Below, piece after piece: positions 1 through 10,423 of a stretch of DNA of 64,000 nt. The notes under the pieces are model-generated. The model ran no database searches and was not told the origin of the DNA. It was given only the letters and a program-made list of their open reading frames with translations. The stretch's first letter is position 1, and every line of letters starts with the position of its first letter. Made by a program: the position numbers and the translations under genes. Origin of the DNA: Atriophallophorus winterbourni (lineage: Eukaryota > Platyhelminthes > Trematoda > Plagiorchiida > Microphallidae); contig JACCGJ010014689.1 in the NCBI GenBank assembly GCA_013407085.1, positions 1-64,000 of the forward strand, in the 5' to 3' direction.

Positions 1-304
1 TGCACAAGTAACCATTTTAATTCTGCTGATACCGCTGATCAGCTACAACTATGGACACGTTGTCCACTCGCTGCATTATGGCTAATTACTGTCAGTTTCA
101 CCGCACCTCATCTTACGTGCAGCTTAAAACTGGGTCGCTCTATGTGGCTCCTGGCTTGTATTTTTTACAAATACTCCGTGAAACACCACTTTTGTCGTGT
201 ATATCCCGTTTTTTACCGCACCAATATATTATCCTAACCACCCACGAATTAGTCATGGACACTTGAACCTTATTTCTTTCTACCCATCTTTATAGCTTTT
301 AAAG

Positions 305-404
305 TGTGAACACCTCATCAATGTGAACTCCACAACTCGTTTCGTCGCACGCTGTTGGGATCCAATTGTTGGCGGTATTGGCAAACATCCAGCTCTCTTT
401 CCAG
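305..404 (+). CDS. PGGT1B: PGGT1B penultimate coding exon (5'-partial gene)
   Basis: This exon encodes part of the beta subunit of protein geranylgeranyltransferase type I, the cytosolic enzyme that attaches geranylgeranyl to CaaX proteins such as Rho-family GTPases. Its 33 codons plus one base end in DPIVGGIGKHPALFP, which matches the family stretch just before the zinc-binding histidine (vertebrate equivalent: RLVGGFAKWPDSHPD). The acceptor is tttaaag|tgt and the donor is ccag|gtacta. The single overhanging G joins the AT opening the exon at 9687 to give the Asp codon expected by the family. Earlier exons, including the DTCY zinc-ligand segment, lie left of the window; nothing matching them was found in 1-304. 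Confidence 0.82.
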
Positions 405-578
405 GTACTATTTCTGTGTAGGACTCTCAGATATCATTGAATCGTACTCAGTCTCAACTTGTTTCCCACACATTCGAGAAGCACTTGTCCGACGCTCATA
501 ACCGGTGATTTGCTAAACCAAGTATTGGCTTTAACGCTTTTCGCATTCATATCAAGAACAAATCAAGCTGACTACATG

Positions 579-608
579 CTATCTATCTATCTATCTATCT
601 ATCTATCT
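579..608 (+). repeat. (CTAT)n microsatellite
   Basis: About seven perfect CTAT units in tandem. The short ORF that crosses it is not credible as a gene. Confidence 0.95.
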
Positions 609-661
609 CTGCTGTTTGAAGCCAGAATTATTATTCTCTACATGTATTGATTCCATTGTCA

Positions 662-893
662 AGTGCACGGATGTGCAATCGTGCAGTTATTTGTGCTGTG
701 TGGCTAACACCGTGCTAAATTGATTGGCCAGATGTAGTGAGCTGCATGCTGAAACAGTCTCACTACCATTACTGTTTCCTGTTTTTTCTTCCTTATATCT
801 ATCTAGGCCTGGGCAAACTGACAGTATCATCGCCCACGTGCAGTCTCTGACTGTGCGGCACTTTGCCTTTATTAGGCTTGTGCTTTCATACCA
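662..893 (+). repeat. Interspersed repeat SINE-X, full-length copy
   Basis: This copy begins gcacggatgtgcaatcgtgc and ends ggcttgtgctttcata. It shows the family layout: a 5' block (gctaacaccgtgctaaattg, tgagctgcatgctgaaac) and a 3' block rich in short inverted repeats (cacgtgcagtctctgactgt, tttgcc...aggc). I name the family SINE-X here for convenience. At least 15 copies occur in the window, in both orientations. It is non-coding; the ORFs predicted across it are chance. Confidence 0.85.
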
Positions 894-1096
894 TACCATA
901 TTGTCAAGTGTATTATCCAGATCAACGCTTATATACTGTTTATGTACCATTAAACACGTTAGGACAAGACAACCGTCGGTCGCGTTTATTTCCCTGATGT
1001 TTGAAGTTTCAAGAATAAAGTACAGTGGCATTCAAGTAAAACCTTATTTACCATTTATCCACTGTTTCAAGGCTCACTGAACCTAATCTTACTGTG

Positions 1097-1134
1097 TCCA
1101 CCTAATGACGGCAAACAGCCAGAAACCGGTGTGG
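1097..1134 (+). ncRNA. Degenerate hammerhead ribozyme core (copy a)
   Basis: The order is CCAC, CTAATGA, CGGC-AAACA-GCCA, GAAA, CCGGT, GTGG. Stem I (CCAC/GTGG) and most of stem II pair, and the loop AAACA is the family loop. The conserved CTGATGA has become CTAATGA and the cleavage-site base after GGT is missing, so this copy should be inactive. Confidence 0.55.
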
Positions 1135-1289
1135 GTGTAATTTCGTGGGGATTGAGCAACACATCAATTTTTTAGACTAGCCCTAGTTTGTGTTCAGTTT
1201 TAACACTGTACGATCAATTATCGCTCATTTGTGTCGCCATGTTGTTATTTTGTTTTGTTGTAACGGGACCATATCTGTATCAGATCGTG

Positions 1290-1361
1290 CCTATATATAT
1301 ATATATACTAATATAATATATATATATTAGATATATATAATTATATATATATATATAATAT
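1290..1361 (+). repeat. AT dinucleotide-rich tract
   Basis: A run of TA/AT repeats with small interruptions. It is partly palindromic (atatataatt...). No other feature is visible in it. Confidence 0.9.
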
Positions 1362-1390
1362 ATTAAGCCCTTTAGGATATCTAAGATTTG

Positions 1391-1480
1391 AAAGGGCAAC
1401 CTGGCAGTATCGTAGCCCACGTGCAGTCTCTGACTGTGCGGCGCTTTGCCTGGATCATGCTTGTGCTTTCATATCATACA
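1391..1480 (+). repeat. SINE-X, 3' half only
   Basis: Only the block from ggcaacctggcagtatcg to tgctttcatatcataca is present. It directly abuts the reverse-oriented hammerhead unit at 1481-1522. Confidence 0.8.
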
Positions 1481-1522
1481 CACTCCACGACCGATTTAGT
1501 GCTGTTTGCACTCATCAGGTAG
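1481..1522 (-). ncRNA. Degenerate hammerhead ribozyme core (copy b)
   Basis: On the minus strand: CTAC, CTGATGA, GTGC-AAACA-GCAC, TAAA, TCGGTC, GTGG. Stem II is perfect (4 bp plus the AAACA loop), which makes this copy the best guide to the ancestral stem II. GAAA has mutated to TAAA, and stem III (ATC/GGT) contains a wobble, so activity is doubtful. Confidence 0.6.
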
Positions 1523-1605
1523 CATCAGTACGGTCAGGCGAATATGGCTTTTTGTTATTGGCAATGGGTTTAACCCCATCTATATCTTTTTAGGAACATG
1601 TGACG

Positions 1606-1723
1606 GAACAGGTTGGTCATGCACTCTTTATCCTACAATGGATTATAAGGGCAGGTTTTTTACCATTCCTCCACTGTTTGAAGGATCCTGATCATACTGT
1701 CGCTATCTGACGAGTGCACGGAT
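1606..1723 (+). repeat. Hammerhead-type repeat, left part, cut by SINE-X start and the BEL arm
   Basis: The segment from ggttggtcatgcactctttatc through cctccactgtttgaaggatcctgatcatactgtcgctatctgacgagtg matches the repeat at 8339-8427 and, more distantly, 13960-14080. It is followed by only about 10 nt of SINE-X (cacggatgg) before the BEL/Pao palindrome begins. Confidence 0.7.
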
Positions 1724-3495
1724 GGTGCAACAAACCCCAAAGGATCATACAATGATCCGATACATGATAGTATGCCGCGGCGGGATATAGGACGAGGAGG
1801 AATATTGACGACAAATCTGAATAGATCTATGTCAACGGACCAACATAGACCCAAAGTGTGTTGTAAACTTGAATCTGCAATATTTAAATCACCTGGATGT
1901 ATTGCTCTTTCTGATGCGGGTATACTTTCCAGTACCGATACATTATTGCTAACCCATTTATGTAAACGAAACCCACCAAGTTGCAATAACTGTCGGAGTT
2001 CATCGGCCAGTTTGATAGCATCTTCGGCAGTATCGACAGATACCAAGCAGTCGTCAACGTAGAAATTCCTCTTTACAACTAATATAGTGTCCGTGCTAAG
2101 CTTGTCAGCATTATCGTCAGCTGCTTTACGCAACGCAAAATTCGCACAGAATGGCGAGGAAGTTGCTCCGAATGGATGAACATTCAACCTGTATGTTTCT
2201 GGGGAACGATTGAGATCTCCGTCAGTATGCCAGAGAAAACAAAATGAATCTCGATCAACTAATGGAAGACGAACCTGAAGAAACATTTCCTGGATATCGG
2301 CTGATATTGCGATCTCCTTCAAGCGAAATCTCAAAAGTACTCCTGTGATGCTGTTAGTCAAATCAGGACCAGGATGTATGCAGTCGTTCAAAGAAGTTCC
2401 ATGAAACTTCGCCGCACAATCGAACACGATTCTCACCCTATCCGGCTTTCGAGGATTCAAAACTGGGTGATGAGGTATGTAGCAAATGCCATCATTAACC
2501 GCAGCCAAAAGTGTTTTCACGTATCCCTTACTTAGATAATCTCGAAATATTTCGTCATATTTTGATAACAACGACGTGTCTTTCAGCAATCGACTCTTTA
2601 AATAGCTGAGCCTCTTTTCTGCCAGTATACGGTTACGTGGGCCATGACGCTTATCGAATTTCCAAGGAATAGGTACTTCGTAATGTCCACTTTGAAAACG
2701 CGTGCCAACCTCGGCCATCGATAGTATGTGTTTATCTTGTATGGACATGGACAGTGTACTGCGATCGCGATTCTCGGAAAATTCACTTTCAAACAATTTC
2801 AAAATATCCTCGTTCATGTCTCTTTGGGTGTTGAGGCAATTTATCGACGCTCTATGCCCAACTGTCGACGTAGGACCAATGATTGTCCATCCCAATGGTG
2901 TCAAATGTGCGAATGGTTGTTTTGGCTTACCGAGCCGCTGCTGTAATACCCAGTGTACTTCTGGAACATTAACTCTCAATAAAATACGAACCGTTTTATC
3001 CGGAATGCGAGTTAACTTGACGTCGGATAAGTGACTCAATTGCGTCAATAATGATTCTTCGGGAATTGTCACTTTTTTAACGGGAAGAGAATCCATCACG
3101 TAAGCCTGATCGACATCAACTTTGGTGCCATCATACAGAGATCGAATGACAAATGACGTGATGGCAGTTTTTCGCTTGCGTGTACCATGCACTGAGGTAA
3201 CGTCAACATAGGTTGGCGCACCTGACAGCCCTAATTCCTCGGTTAAGTCAGCTGTCACCAATGTCGCATCCGACCCGTTATCCAGAAGTGCATTCGTAAG
3301 AACTACTCCGTTCGGACCTACTACCCTCACTGCAATGATGGACAAGAAACTGCTACATCTTTGAGTGCTTGTCGAATTAATCTTCGTTGCGTATTCACGC
3401 TGAACGGTACGATGTAAGAGCAGGTGATGTTTACCCTTACAACCATCTTTCCCACATCCAGAAGCTTGTCTGCAGTCAGCTGCTATGTGATTTGC
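1724..3495 (-). pseudogene. BEL/Pao PR-RT fragment, inverted arm
   Basis: On the minus strand this arm reads through the end of gag, the protease (LLDNGSDATLV) and the RT to the YVDD motif and GFVAP, where homology to the other arm stops and the frame runs into flanking repeat. About ten amino-acid differences separate it from the + arm over roughly 560 codons. One is informative: this arm has GGA (Gly) where the + arm has TGA (4514-4516). It lacks RNase H and integrase, so it is a dead fragment. Confidence 0.85.
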
Positions 3496-3505
3496 TCTTG
3501 GTCAG

Positions 3506-6500
3506 TTGAATCGCTTGAGCGAACTAAACAATACGACAAATTTGAAGTTAATTGTCGAGCGCTTACCGAAACATTTGCGTTACAAGTGGGCTGAGTGCGT
3601 GGAAGAAATCATTCGATTTGACGCAGAGCCCACCTTTGGGGACTTAGTTCGTTTCTTGGAGAGACAAGTCTCAATGGCTACTAGCTGTTTCGGTGCTTTA
3701 GCCAGTGGGCGTGAAACGAAGGCTGGTTCACTGACACATGTGAATACTCGAAGAGTTCGATTGAATGTCACTTCAACAACTGAGTCATCGCGATGCCCAC
3801 AGTGCTCCATGACACATGCCTTACAAAATTGTACATCGTTCGGCAGTCTGTCTTATGCTAAAAGGATTAACAGACTTAGAATGTCTAAACTCTGCTTCAA
3901 CTGCTTTCAAGCAAACCACATAGCAGCTGACTGCAGACAAGCTTCTGGATGTGGGAAAGATGGTTGTAAGGGTAAACATCACCTGCTCTTACATCGTACC
4001 GTTCAGCGTGAATACGCAATGAAGATTAATTCGACAAGCACTCAAAGATGTAGCAGTTTCTTGTCCATCATTGCAGTGAGGGTAGTAGGTCCGAACGGAG
4101 TAGTTCTTACGAATGCACTTCTGGATAACGGGTCGGATGCGACATTGGTGACAGCTGACTTAACCGAGGAATTAGGGCTGTCAGGTGCGCCAACCTATGT
4201 TGACGTTACCTCAGTGCATGGTACACGCAAGCGAAAAACTGCCATCACGTCATTTGTCATTCGATCTCTGTATGATGGCACCAAAGTTGATGTCGATCAG
4301 GCTTACGTGATGGATTCTCTTCCCGTTAAAAAAGTGACAATTCCCGAAGAATCATTATTGACGCAATTGAGTCACTTATCCGACGTCAAGTTAACTCGCA
4401 TTCCGGATAAAACGGTTCGTATTTTATTGGGAGTTAATGTTCCAGAAGTACACTGGGTATTACAGCAGCGGCTCGGTAAGCCAAAACAACCATTCGCACA
4501 TTTGACACCATTGTGATGGACAATTATTGGTCCTACGTCGACAGCCGGGCATAGAGCGTCGATAAATTGCCTCAACACCCAAAGAGACATAAACGAGGAT
4601 ATCTTGAAATTGTTTGACAGTGAATTTTCCGAGAATCGCGATCGCAGTACACTGTCCATGTCCATACAAGATAAACACATACTATCGATGGCCGAGGTTG
4701 GCACGCGTTTCCAAAGCGGACATTACGAAGTACCTATTCCTTGGAAATTCGATAAGCGTCATGGCCCACGTAACCGTATACTGGCAGAAAAGAGGCTCAG
4801 CTATTTAAAGAGTCGATTGCTGAAAGACACGTCGTTGTTATCAAAATATGACGAAATATTTCGAGATTATCTAAGTAAGGGATACGTGAAAACACTTTTG
4901 GCTGCGGTTAATGATGGCATTTGCTACATACCTCATCACCCAGTTTTGAATCCTCGAAAGCCGGATAGGGTGAGAATCGTGTTCGATTGTGCGGCGAAGT
5001 TTCATGGAACTTCTTTGAACGACTGCATACATCCTGGTCCTGATTTGACTAACAGCATCACAGGAGTACTTTTGAGATTTCGCTTGAAGGAGATCGCAAT
5101 ATCAGCTGATATCCAGGAGATGTTTCTTCAGGTTCGTCTTCCATTAGTTGATCGAGATTCATTTTGTTTTCTCTGGCATACTGACGGAGATCTCAATCGT
5201 TCCCCAGAAACATACAGGTTGAATGTTCATCCATTCGGAGCAACTTCCTCGCCATTCTGTGCGAATTTTGCGTTGCGTAAAGCAGCTGACGATAATGCTG
5301 ACAAGTTTAGCACGGACACTATATTAGTTGTAAAGAGGAATTTCTACGTTGACGACTGCTTGGTATCTGTCGATACTGCCGAAGATGCTATCAAACTGGC
5401 CGATGAACTCCGACAGTTATTGCAACTTGGTGGGTTTCGTTTACATAAATGGGTTAGCAATAATGTATCGGTACTGGAAAGTATACCCGCATCAGAAAGA
5501 GCAATACATCCAGGTGATTTAAATATTGCAGATTCAAGTTTACAACACACTTTGGGTCTATGTTGGTCCGTTGGCAGAGATCTATTCAGATTTGTCGTCA
5601 ATATTCCTCCTCGTCCTATATCCCGCCGTGGCATACTATCATGTATCGCATCATTGTATGATCCTTTGGGGTTTGTTGCGCCTATTTTACTAAAGCCGAA
5701 AAGATTGTTACAAACATTATGCAAGAAAGGACACAGTTGGGACGAGGAGCTGATTGGTGTTGAAAGGAGAACTTGGGAAATCTGGAAAGAAGAGATCCAA
5801 CTCGTGAAGTCGTTGGAGATTCCGCGATGCATAAAACCGTCTGGGTTTAACTGTGAACATATGTCTCTTCATATTTTCTCCGATGCATCGGAGGTTGGTT
5901 ATGGATCAGTAGCGTACGTGCGATATTCATCTCCAGAAGTAAAACCGTATTGCAGTTTTGTGCTGGGGAAAGCGCGTGTTTGTCCTCTCAAACCTATTAC
6001 TATTCCCAGGCTCGAATTACAGGCGGCGGTCCTTTCGGTAAAAATGTTGCGAAACATATATGATGAACTTGGCTGGGATAATTTGAAGACTTACCTTTGG
6101 ACTGATTCAACCATTGTTTTGTTTTATATTCACAATACTGAATCCCGATTTCAAACGTTTGTGGCTAATCGCATCGGTTTCATCCGTGAGCACACGGAGC
6201 CAACACAATGGAGACATATATCGTCGAACAAGAACCCGGCAGATATAGGCTCTCGGGGTATTGACGCTCGAGAATTTCATTTGCTTGATCGATGGCTGTA
6301 CGGTCCAGGTTTTCTATTGACTGATGAACATGATTGGCCTGCATATCGCCCGAGTGGCTTATCGCTTGATGACAAACATCTCGAGTTTAAAAGAAAAACC
6401 GTTACATTAGCGACTGTATCGACTCTACCCCCATTCGATAAGCTTCTCTGTTACTATTCATCATGGAACAAGCTCATGTGTGCCGTTGCGTGGCTACGCC

Positions 6501-7930
6501 GATTTCAACTATACATCTTGCGTAGAATTGACACAACATTTACTATTAATTTAAAAGTTGGCGCATTAACATTGGACGAACTTCAAGAAGCTGAATACTA
6601 TATCTTGCGCTATCTTCAAGGTTTGTACTTCGCAGAAGAGCTAAAGGCACTGCAAGGAATGTCCGAGAAGCTCATCACCAATATTTTGAAATCATCACAG
6701 TTGCGTAAACTAAACCCCATTTTGAAGAGAGATCTGTTGTGTGTTGGAGGCCGACTCGGAAGTGCTTCAATTGAACCCCAATGCATGCATCCCATCATAC
6801 TACCCTCTAAACATCCCGTGACTACTATTCTTGTACGATACATCCATGAAGCGGAAGGTCATATGGGTGTTAATTGTGTTTTAGCCGCAGCACGAAGAAA
6901 ATACTGGATACTGCGAGGTGCTTCTGTGGTGAAGGGTATCTTGCGTAAATGCATATCGTGCAGAATGCGATCCGCAAAACCGTCTGAACAAATTATGGCA
7001 GATTTACCGGAATGCCGATTGACACCTGGCTATGCCTTTGAGGCAACTGGAGTTGACATTTTCGGTCCGTTTTTGGTACGGGAAGGGCGTGTTAACAGAA
7101 AACGATATGGATGCATTTTTACCTGTCTGAAAACACGTGCGGTTCATTTAGAAGTTACGTATTCCTTATCAATTGATTCATTTCTGATGGCGTTATCCCG
7201 TTTTATTAATCGACGTGGCCCCCCTAAGTATATGTTCAGTGACAGAGGCAGCAATTTCGTTGGGGCAGAGCATGAACTGAGACGTTTTTCAAATGAACTT
7301 AACGATACCAAAGTTCACAAGAGTCTGTTGAACAAAGGGATCGAGTGGAAATTTAACCCTCCCTATAGTAGTCACCGCGGAGGAATTTGGGAGCGGCAGA
7401 TCAGATCCGTACGCCGCATTTTGAGTGCAGTTTCACGGGAACAAGTCTTAACAGACGAATCCTTAATGACCTTTTTGAGCGAAGTGGAACGAATACTGAA
7501 CAATCGGCCGATTGTACCGTTGTATGATGACCCGGACCAACCAATTGCGTTGACCCCAAATCACCTGTTACTGGGCCGTGAACACGGCAGTGTGTTAGAT
7601 GACTGCCTAAACCTCAGGGATCGGTATACGAAGCGCTGGCGACAAGCCCAAGTACTTGCAAACGCGTTTTGGCGTCGTTGGTTGATAGAGTATTTACCAT
7701 TGTTACAAGTGAGGCATAAATGGATGCGTCTGCGAAGAGAATTTGCTGTTGGCGACTATGTTCTTTACCAAAACGAAAGTGCGTCGCGCGGTTCTTGGAA
7801 GAAAGCGATCGTGTCTGAGACTCTACTCGGTGCTGATGGTCATGTACGGGAAGTTTTGTTACGCACCGCAGACGGGGAGCTTAAAAGAGATATACGCCGT
7901 GTGTGGTTATTGGAAGGTGATGGAGAGTGA
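3506..7930 (+). pseudogene. BEL/Pao gag-pol polyprotein, 5'-truncated, one in-frame stop
   Basis: This is one reading frame interrupted only by TGA at 4514-4516. In order it shows: the end of gag with zinc-knuckle-like cysteines (CPQCSMTHALQNC, CFNCFQANHIAADC); an aspartic protease (LLDNGSDATLV); RT with YVDDCLVSVDT; Pao-type RNase H (IFSDASEVGYGS, LELQAAVLS, WTDSTIVLFYI, NPADIGSRG); integrase with the zinc-binding HEAEGHMG...CISC and the catalytic block from VDIFGPFLV through SDRGSNFVG to IWERQIRSVRRIL; and a C-terminal tail ending RRVWLLEGDGE. The proximal gag and its start codon are absent because the element is broken at the palindrome spacer. Copying and integration are the family roles; this copy cannot express an intact product. 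Confidence 0.88.
3911..5682 (+). repeat. Right arm of the 1.77 kb inverted repeat
   Basis: Bases 3911-5682 are the near-exact reverse complement of 1724-3495. The inner ends are gcaaaccacatagcagctga on this arm and the complement of tcagctgctatgtgatttgc on the other. The outer ends are ggggtttgttgcgcc here and the complement of ggtgcaacaaacccc there. The two arms are equal in length, so there is no net insertion or deletion between them. Confidence 0.88.
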
Positions 7931-7941
7931 TAGTTGTTAGA

Positions 7942-8338
7942 AAGCCGAGGTGGCTTTGGGGGGCGGTGTTGATTCTTTTTACCTTCCCACCTACACTTCA
8001 ATTTTTATGTGTATTTGTATTCCAAAATATCGTTGTTTTCGCTTGTTCCCTCTATTTTGTTTTACTCTTTCACCTTGAATAATTGACTCCATTTTGACCG
8101 CGCTATTTTTGGTTTGGACTCGTGTGCGTAACGTGATACGTGCTCGATACTGTTTTTGACATTGACCCGGATCTAACCCGGTTAACCCAATAATTGAGGT
8201 ATGTTTTTCAGTTATTTTGATTGCCTCAATATAATACCGCTTTTATTGACAAATCCTCGTTGGTTCTGAAATACCCGGGATTTTGCGCGTAACTCCATAT
8301 TGGGGAATTTCCTTGATTCTCAATAAGAATCAATAACA
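7942..8338 (+). mobile_element. BEL/Pao polypurine tract and 3' LTR
   Basis: Twelve bases after the pol stop there is a purine-rich run (ggtggctttggggggcgg). It is followed at 7967 by TGTTGATTCTT, the likely LTR start. The LTR ends near 8338 with AAGAATCAATAACA, an imperfect inverted copy of its start, giving about 372 bp. No 5' LTR survives for comparison, so both boundaries rest on the PPT and the TG...CA ends. Confidence 0.65.
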
Positions 8339-8427
8339 GGTTGGTCATGCACTGTTTATCCTACAATGGCAGGCCATTCCTCCACTGTTTTAAGGATCCT
8401 GATCATACTGTCGCTACCTGACGAGTG
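8339..8427 (+). repeat. Hammerhead-type repeat, left part
   Basis: The sequence starts ggttggtcatgcactgttta and reaches ctgtcgctacctgacgagtg. The final CTGACGAGTG is the hammerhead core position. The repeat is interrupted here by SINE-X and resumes at 8673. Confidence 0.75.
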
Positions 8428-8672
8428 CACGGATGTGCAATCGTGCAGCATTTATGTGCTGTGCGACTAACATCGTGCTAAATTGATTGGCCACCGGTAG
8501 TGAACTGCATGCTGAAATACGCTGGAGTTTCACTACCATTTCTATTTCTATTCCCACTCATACCTGTCTAGGCCTGGGCAACCTGACAGTATCTTAGCCC
8601 ACGTGCAGTCTCTCACTGTGCGGCACTTTGCCTGGATCAGGCTTGTGCTTTCATACATACATACATACCTGA
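8428..8672 (+). mobile_element. SINE-X copy flanked by a target-site duplication
   Basis: This full copy runs from cacggatgtgcaatcgtgca to a tail of catacatacatac. It is bounded on both sides by CCTGACGAGTG (left copy ends 8427, right copy starts about 8668), so it inserted into the core of a hammerhead repeat. The tail sets the 3' end on the + strand. It fixes the family's ends: about 245 bp with a (CATA)n tail. No protein is encoded. Confidence 0.8.
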
Positions 8673-8720
8673 CGAGTGAGCGGTGTGTGATGGAAATGCA
8701 CGCAAATGAGGAGCTTTGTT
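8673..8720 (+). repeat. Hammerhead-type repeat, right part
   Basis: After the duplicated target site it continues agcggtgtgtgatggaaatgca, as in the units at 13.5 and 14.1 kb. The AAACA loop and the GAAA box are deleted in this copy. Confidence 0.6.
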
Positions 8721-9686
8721 TGTTTGCAACCCGAAGCACACTGGCTCATCCTCGAGACACTTTCGTATATTGCGCTTCGCCCTTTTGTCGTCTGTTTCTA
8801 GATTTGTCGATTGCCAAATATGGATTAGCTAGTCACCCGTTGCTCTTGTGCAATTTATTGGTGTCTCATATTTTCCCACCTCATTATTATTAATTGACCG
8901 GATGATTAGTTGTTTTTGTACAAAAACATAGCTCCTCTTTCCTTTCGCTTAAATTATCAATTCGTTTCTCACCATCACATTTATCTAATTATTATCTAAC
9001 AATGTCATCATCCAAGTGTGTACTATAAATTTACCCGAATATTTCCGAATTTCATCCAACGCGCCTTTCCATGTTCTTTCTTTTTTACATTTTCCATTCA
9101 ATTGATTCTTGACGACTTTTGTTTTAAATCCGTACTGCCCCCCTGTTTGTCAGCGAATACGAAACTAAAATGGTCTTCAGGGCTCATTCAACCTCGTCTT
9201 ACCGTATCTTCTGGATGACGGTTTTGGTGCGTGAGCACAATACTAAAACAATTTTCATTTATCCGTTGTGTAGATCGAGATGATAGTTTCCGGATCAATA
9301 ACCAATAAATCAGGATCACTAAATAGTTTTTTGTAAATACGACAATCATAAATTAATGTGAAATGGCAACTGTTTATCGGAAACAAGTACAATCGTAGAC
9401 AGTTGAAATGAAGTTATGTTGATTTTAGGCCATTTGAAATGTGTTTTGGTATGCGAGTATAATGAAAGTGGTATCTTTTCATAATGTAATGTTCACACTA
9501 ATTCCTTCGTATCTTTACGAAACATTTCATTGATGCATACTCCCTCATCGATATGAACTCCCAAATGTCCGTTTCTATTCGTGATTGAACAATTGTTTCC
9601 TAGCAAGCCATCAATAGGATTGACGTCTATACTAAACCTATCTCGAATAAAACAATCCCGAAAATTGTGATATAATCGTTCTTCAG

Positions 9687-9934
9687 ATCCGCTCCATTCG
9701 TATCTTGCATTGGCCGGACTATCCTGTTTGAAGCCGGAAGTCGAAATGCAAACCGATCCTCAAGATTTGGAACAAGCTCCAGATGATTTGGAGTTGCATC
9801 GATCGTTTATTGACTTGACAAAAAATCACCTGGTATCGATACGTCCGGAATTGAACATCTCCGAAGACGCATACCAGCGCATGTTGAGTCTGCATTCGCG
9901 CTGGAGAACATGTAACGAGGCTTCACCATGCTGA
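9687..9934 (+). CDS. PGGT1B: PGGT1B last coding exon
   Basis: This exon follows a ttcttcag acceptor and ends at TGA 9932-9934. It reads PLHSYLALAGLSCLKPE and finishes with RPELNISEDAYQRMLSLHSRW, matching the C-terminus of GGTase-I beta (HPDALHAYFGICGLSL ... [21 protein letters not shown]). From the family, the His of PLHSY is the third zinc ligand. An insert of about 25 residues (roughly PEVEMQTDPQDLEQAPDDLE) between the two conserved blocks is longer than in vertebrates. The phase fits the exon at 305-404. The gene ends about 2.5 kb before the OXLD1-like exon. Confidence 0.85.
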
Positions 9935-10204
9935 TTGTCGAAACCAGCGATTTTTCTGTCAACTTTGATTTTGCTTTTCAAAGGCTCGGCCAGAATATTC
10001 ATTTTGTTTTGTTTTACGAAATTTTGTAACTTTCTAAATACATATCTATATGGTTACTCGAAACTTGCATTGATGCAGATATGCACTCGCCACTCTATGC
10101 CGAATTTTCACTGATGCACTTTCTTGATCATAATTATTGTAATTATGTCAATTGACTTAACTTACTCGTGCGTGCTCCGAAGAAAGCATCGTATCTTCTC
10201 CTAG
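9935..10204 (+). other. Intergenic, no feature recognised
   Basis: AT-rich DNA downstream of PGGT1B. No repeat family or ORF of interest is seen. The end (cttctcctag) looks like a splice acceptor for the exon candidate that follows. Confidence 0.5.
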
Positions 10205-10423
10205 TTTTCTTATCTGCCATTAAATCCTCTGACCTACCAACCCAACTACTATGAGCTTGTTCGTAAGTTGAATGGATTCATCTGCACCGAGATCCCGATC
10301 AATGTGGACTCGATTGATCCAGATATATGTAAGAATGCCACAATAGTACTGGCAAAGCATCACGTTCTAGGGTCAAGTTTTAAAATCCAAGTTTTCGATT
10401 CGAACCCAGAGGAGAGCCCACTG
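10205..10423 (+). CDS. Unidentified coding-like exon
   Basis: An open stretch of 73 codons lies between a good acceptor (tcttctcctag) and a possible donor (ccactg|gtatat), both in phase 0. It contains TYQPNYYELVRKLNGFICTE and, further on, KNATIVLAKHHVLGSSFKIQ. The composition is protein-like, without the repeat or RT signatures seen elsewhere. I do not recognise the family. It could be an internal exon of a gene with small neighbouring exons, or could run on a few codons to a TAA. It sits between PGGT1B and the OXLD1-like exon on the same strand. Confidence 0.35.

Larger units (their letters stand above)
1724..8338. mobile_element. Damaged BEL/Pao retrotransposon with a head-to-head palindrome
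   Basis: The right part (3496-8338, + strand) is the 3' portion of a BEL/Pao LTR retrotransposon: end of gag, protease, RT, RNase H, integrase, polypurine tract and 3' LTR. The left part (1724-3495) is an inverted second copy of 3911-5682. The 5' LTR and the start of gag are missing. The palindrome arms are equal in length (about 1772 bp) around a 415-bp spacer of unique gag sequence. The element lies entirely inside a PGGT1B intron. Confidence 0.85.
405..9686 (+). other. PGGT1B intron, 9.28 kb, filled with repeats
   Basis: The interval lies between a gt donor at 405 and an ag acceptor at 9686, which join two exons of one protein in the correct phase. Nearly all its length is repeats: short interspersed repeats, hammerhead-type repeats, the BEL/Pao palindrome and its 3' LTR. 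The stretch 8721-9686 contains no coding signal or repeat I recognise. All of this DNA should be transcribed as part of the PGGT1B pre-mRNA. Confidence 0.75.

Noticed and set aside
579..608. Possible CRISPR-like or regulatory repeat
   Set aside because: A plain CTAT microsatellite with no spacers; CRISPR is not expected in an animal genome.
1772..3034. Plus-strand ORFs opposite the inverted BEL arm
   Set aside because: They are the antisense of RT sequence and reappear in mirror form at 4372-5832 because of the palindrome.
1611..8440. Matching sequences left (1611-1723) and right (8339-8427) of the BEL element as a long target duplication
   Set aside because: They differ by a roughly 12-bp indel and several substitutions, so they are two members of the hammerhead-type repeat family rather than a recent duplication.
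8428..8672. tRNA gene inside SINE-X
   Set aside because: Short hairpins exist, but I could not find a convincing A box plus B box or a cloverleaf, so no tRNA or tRNA-derived head is claimed.
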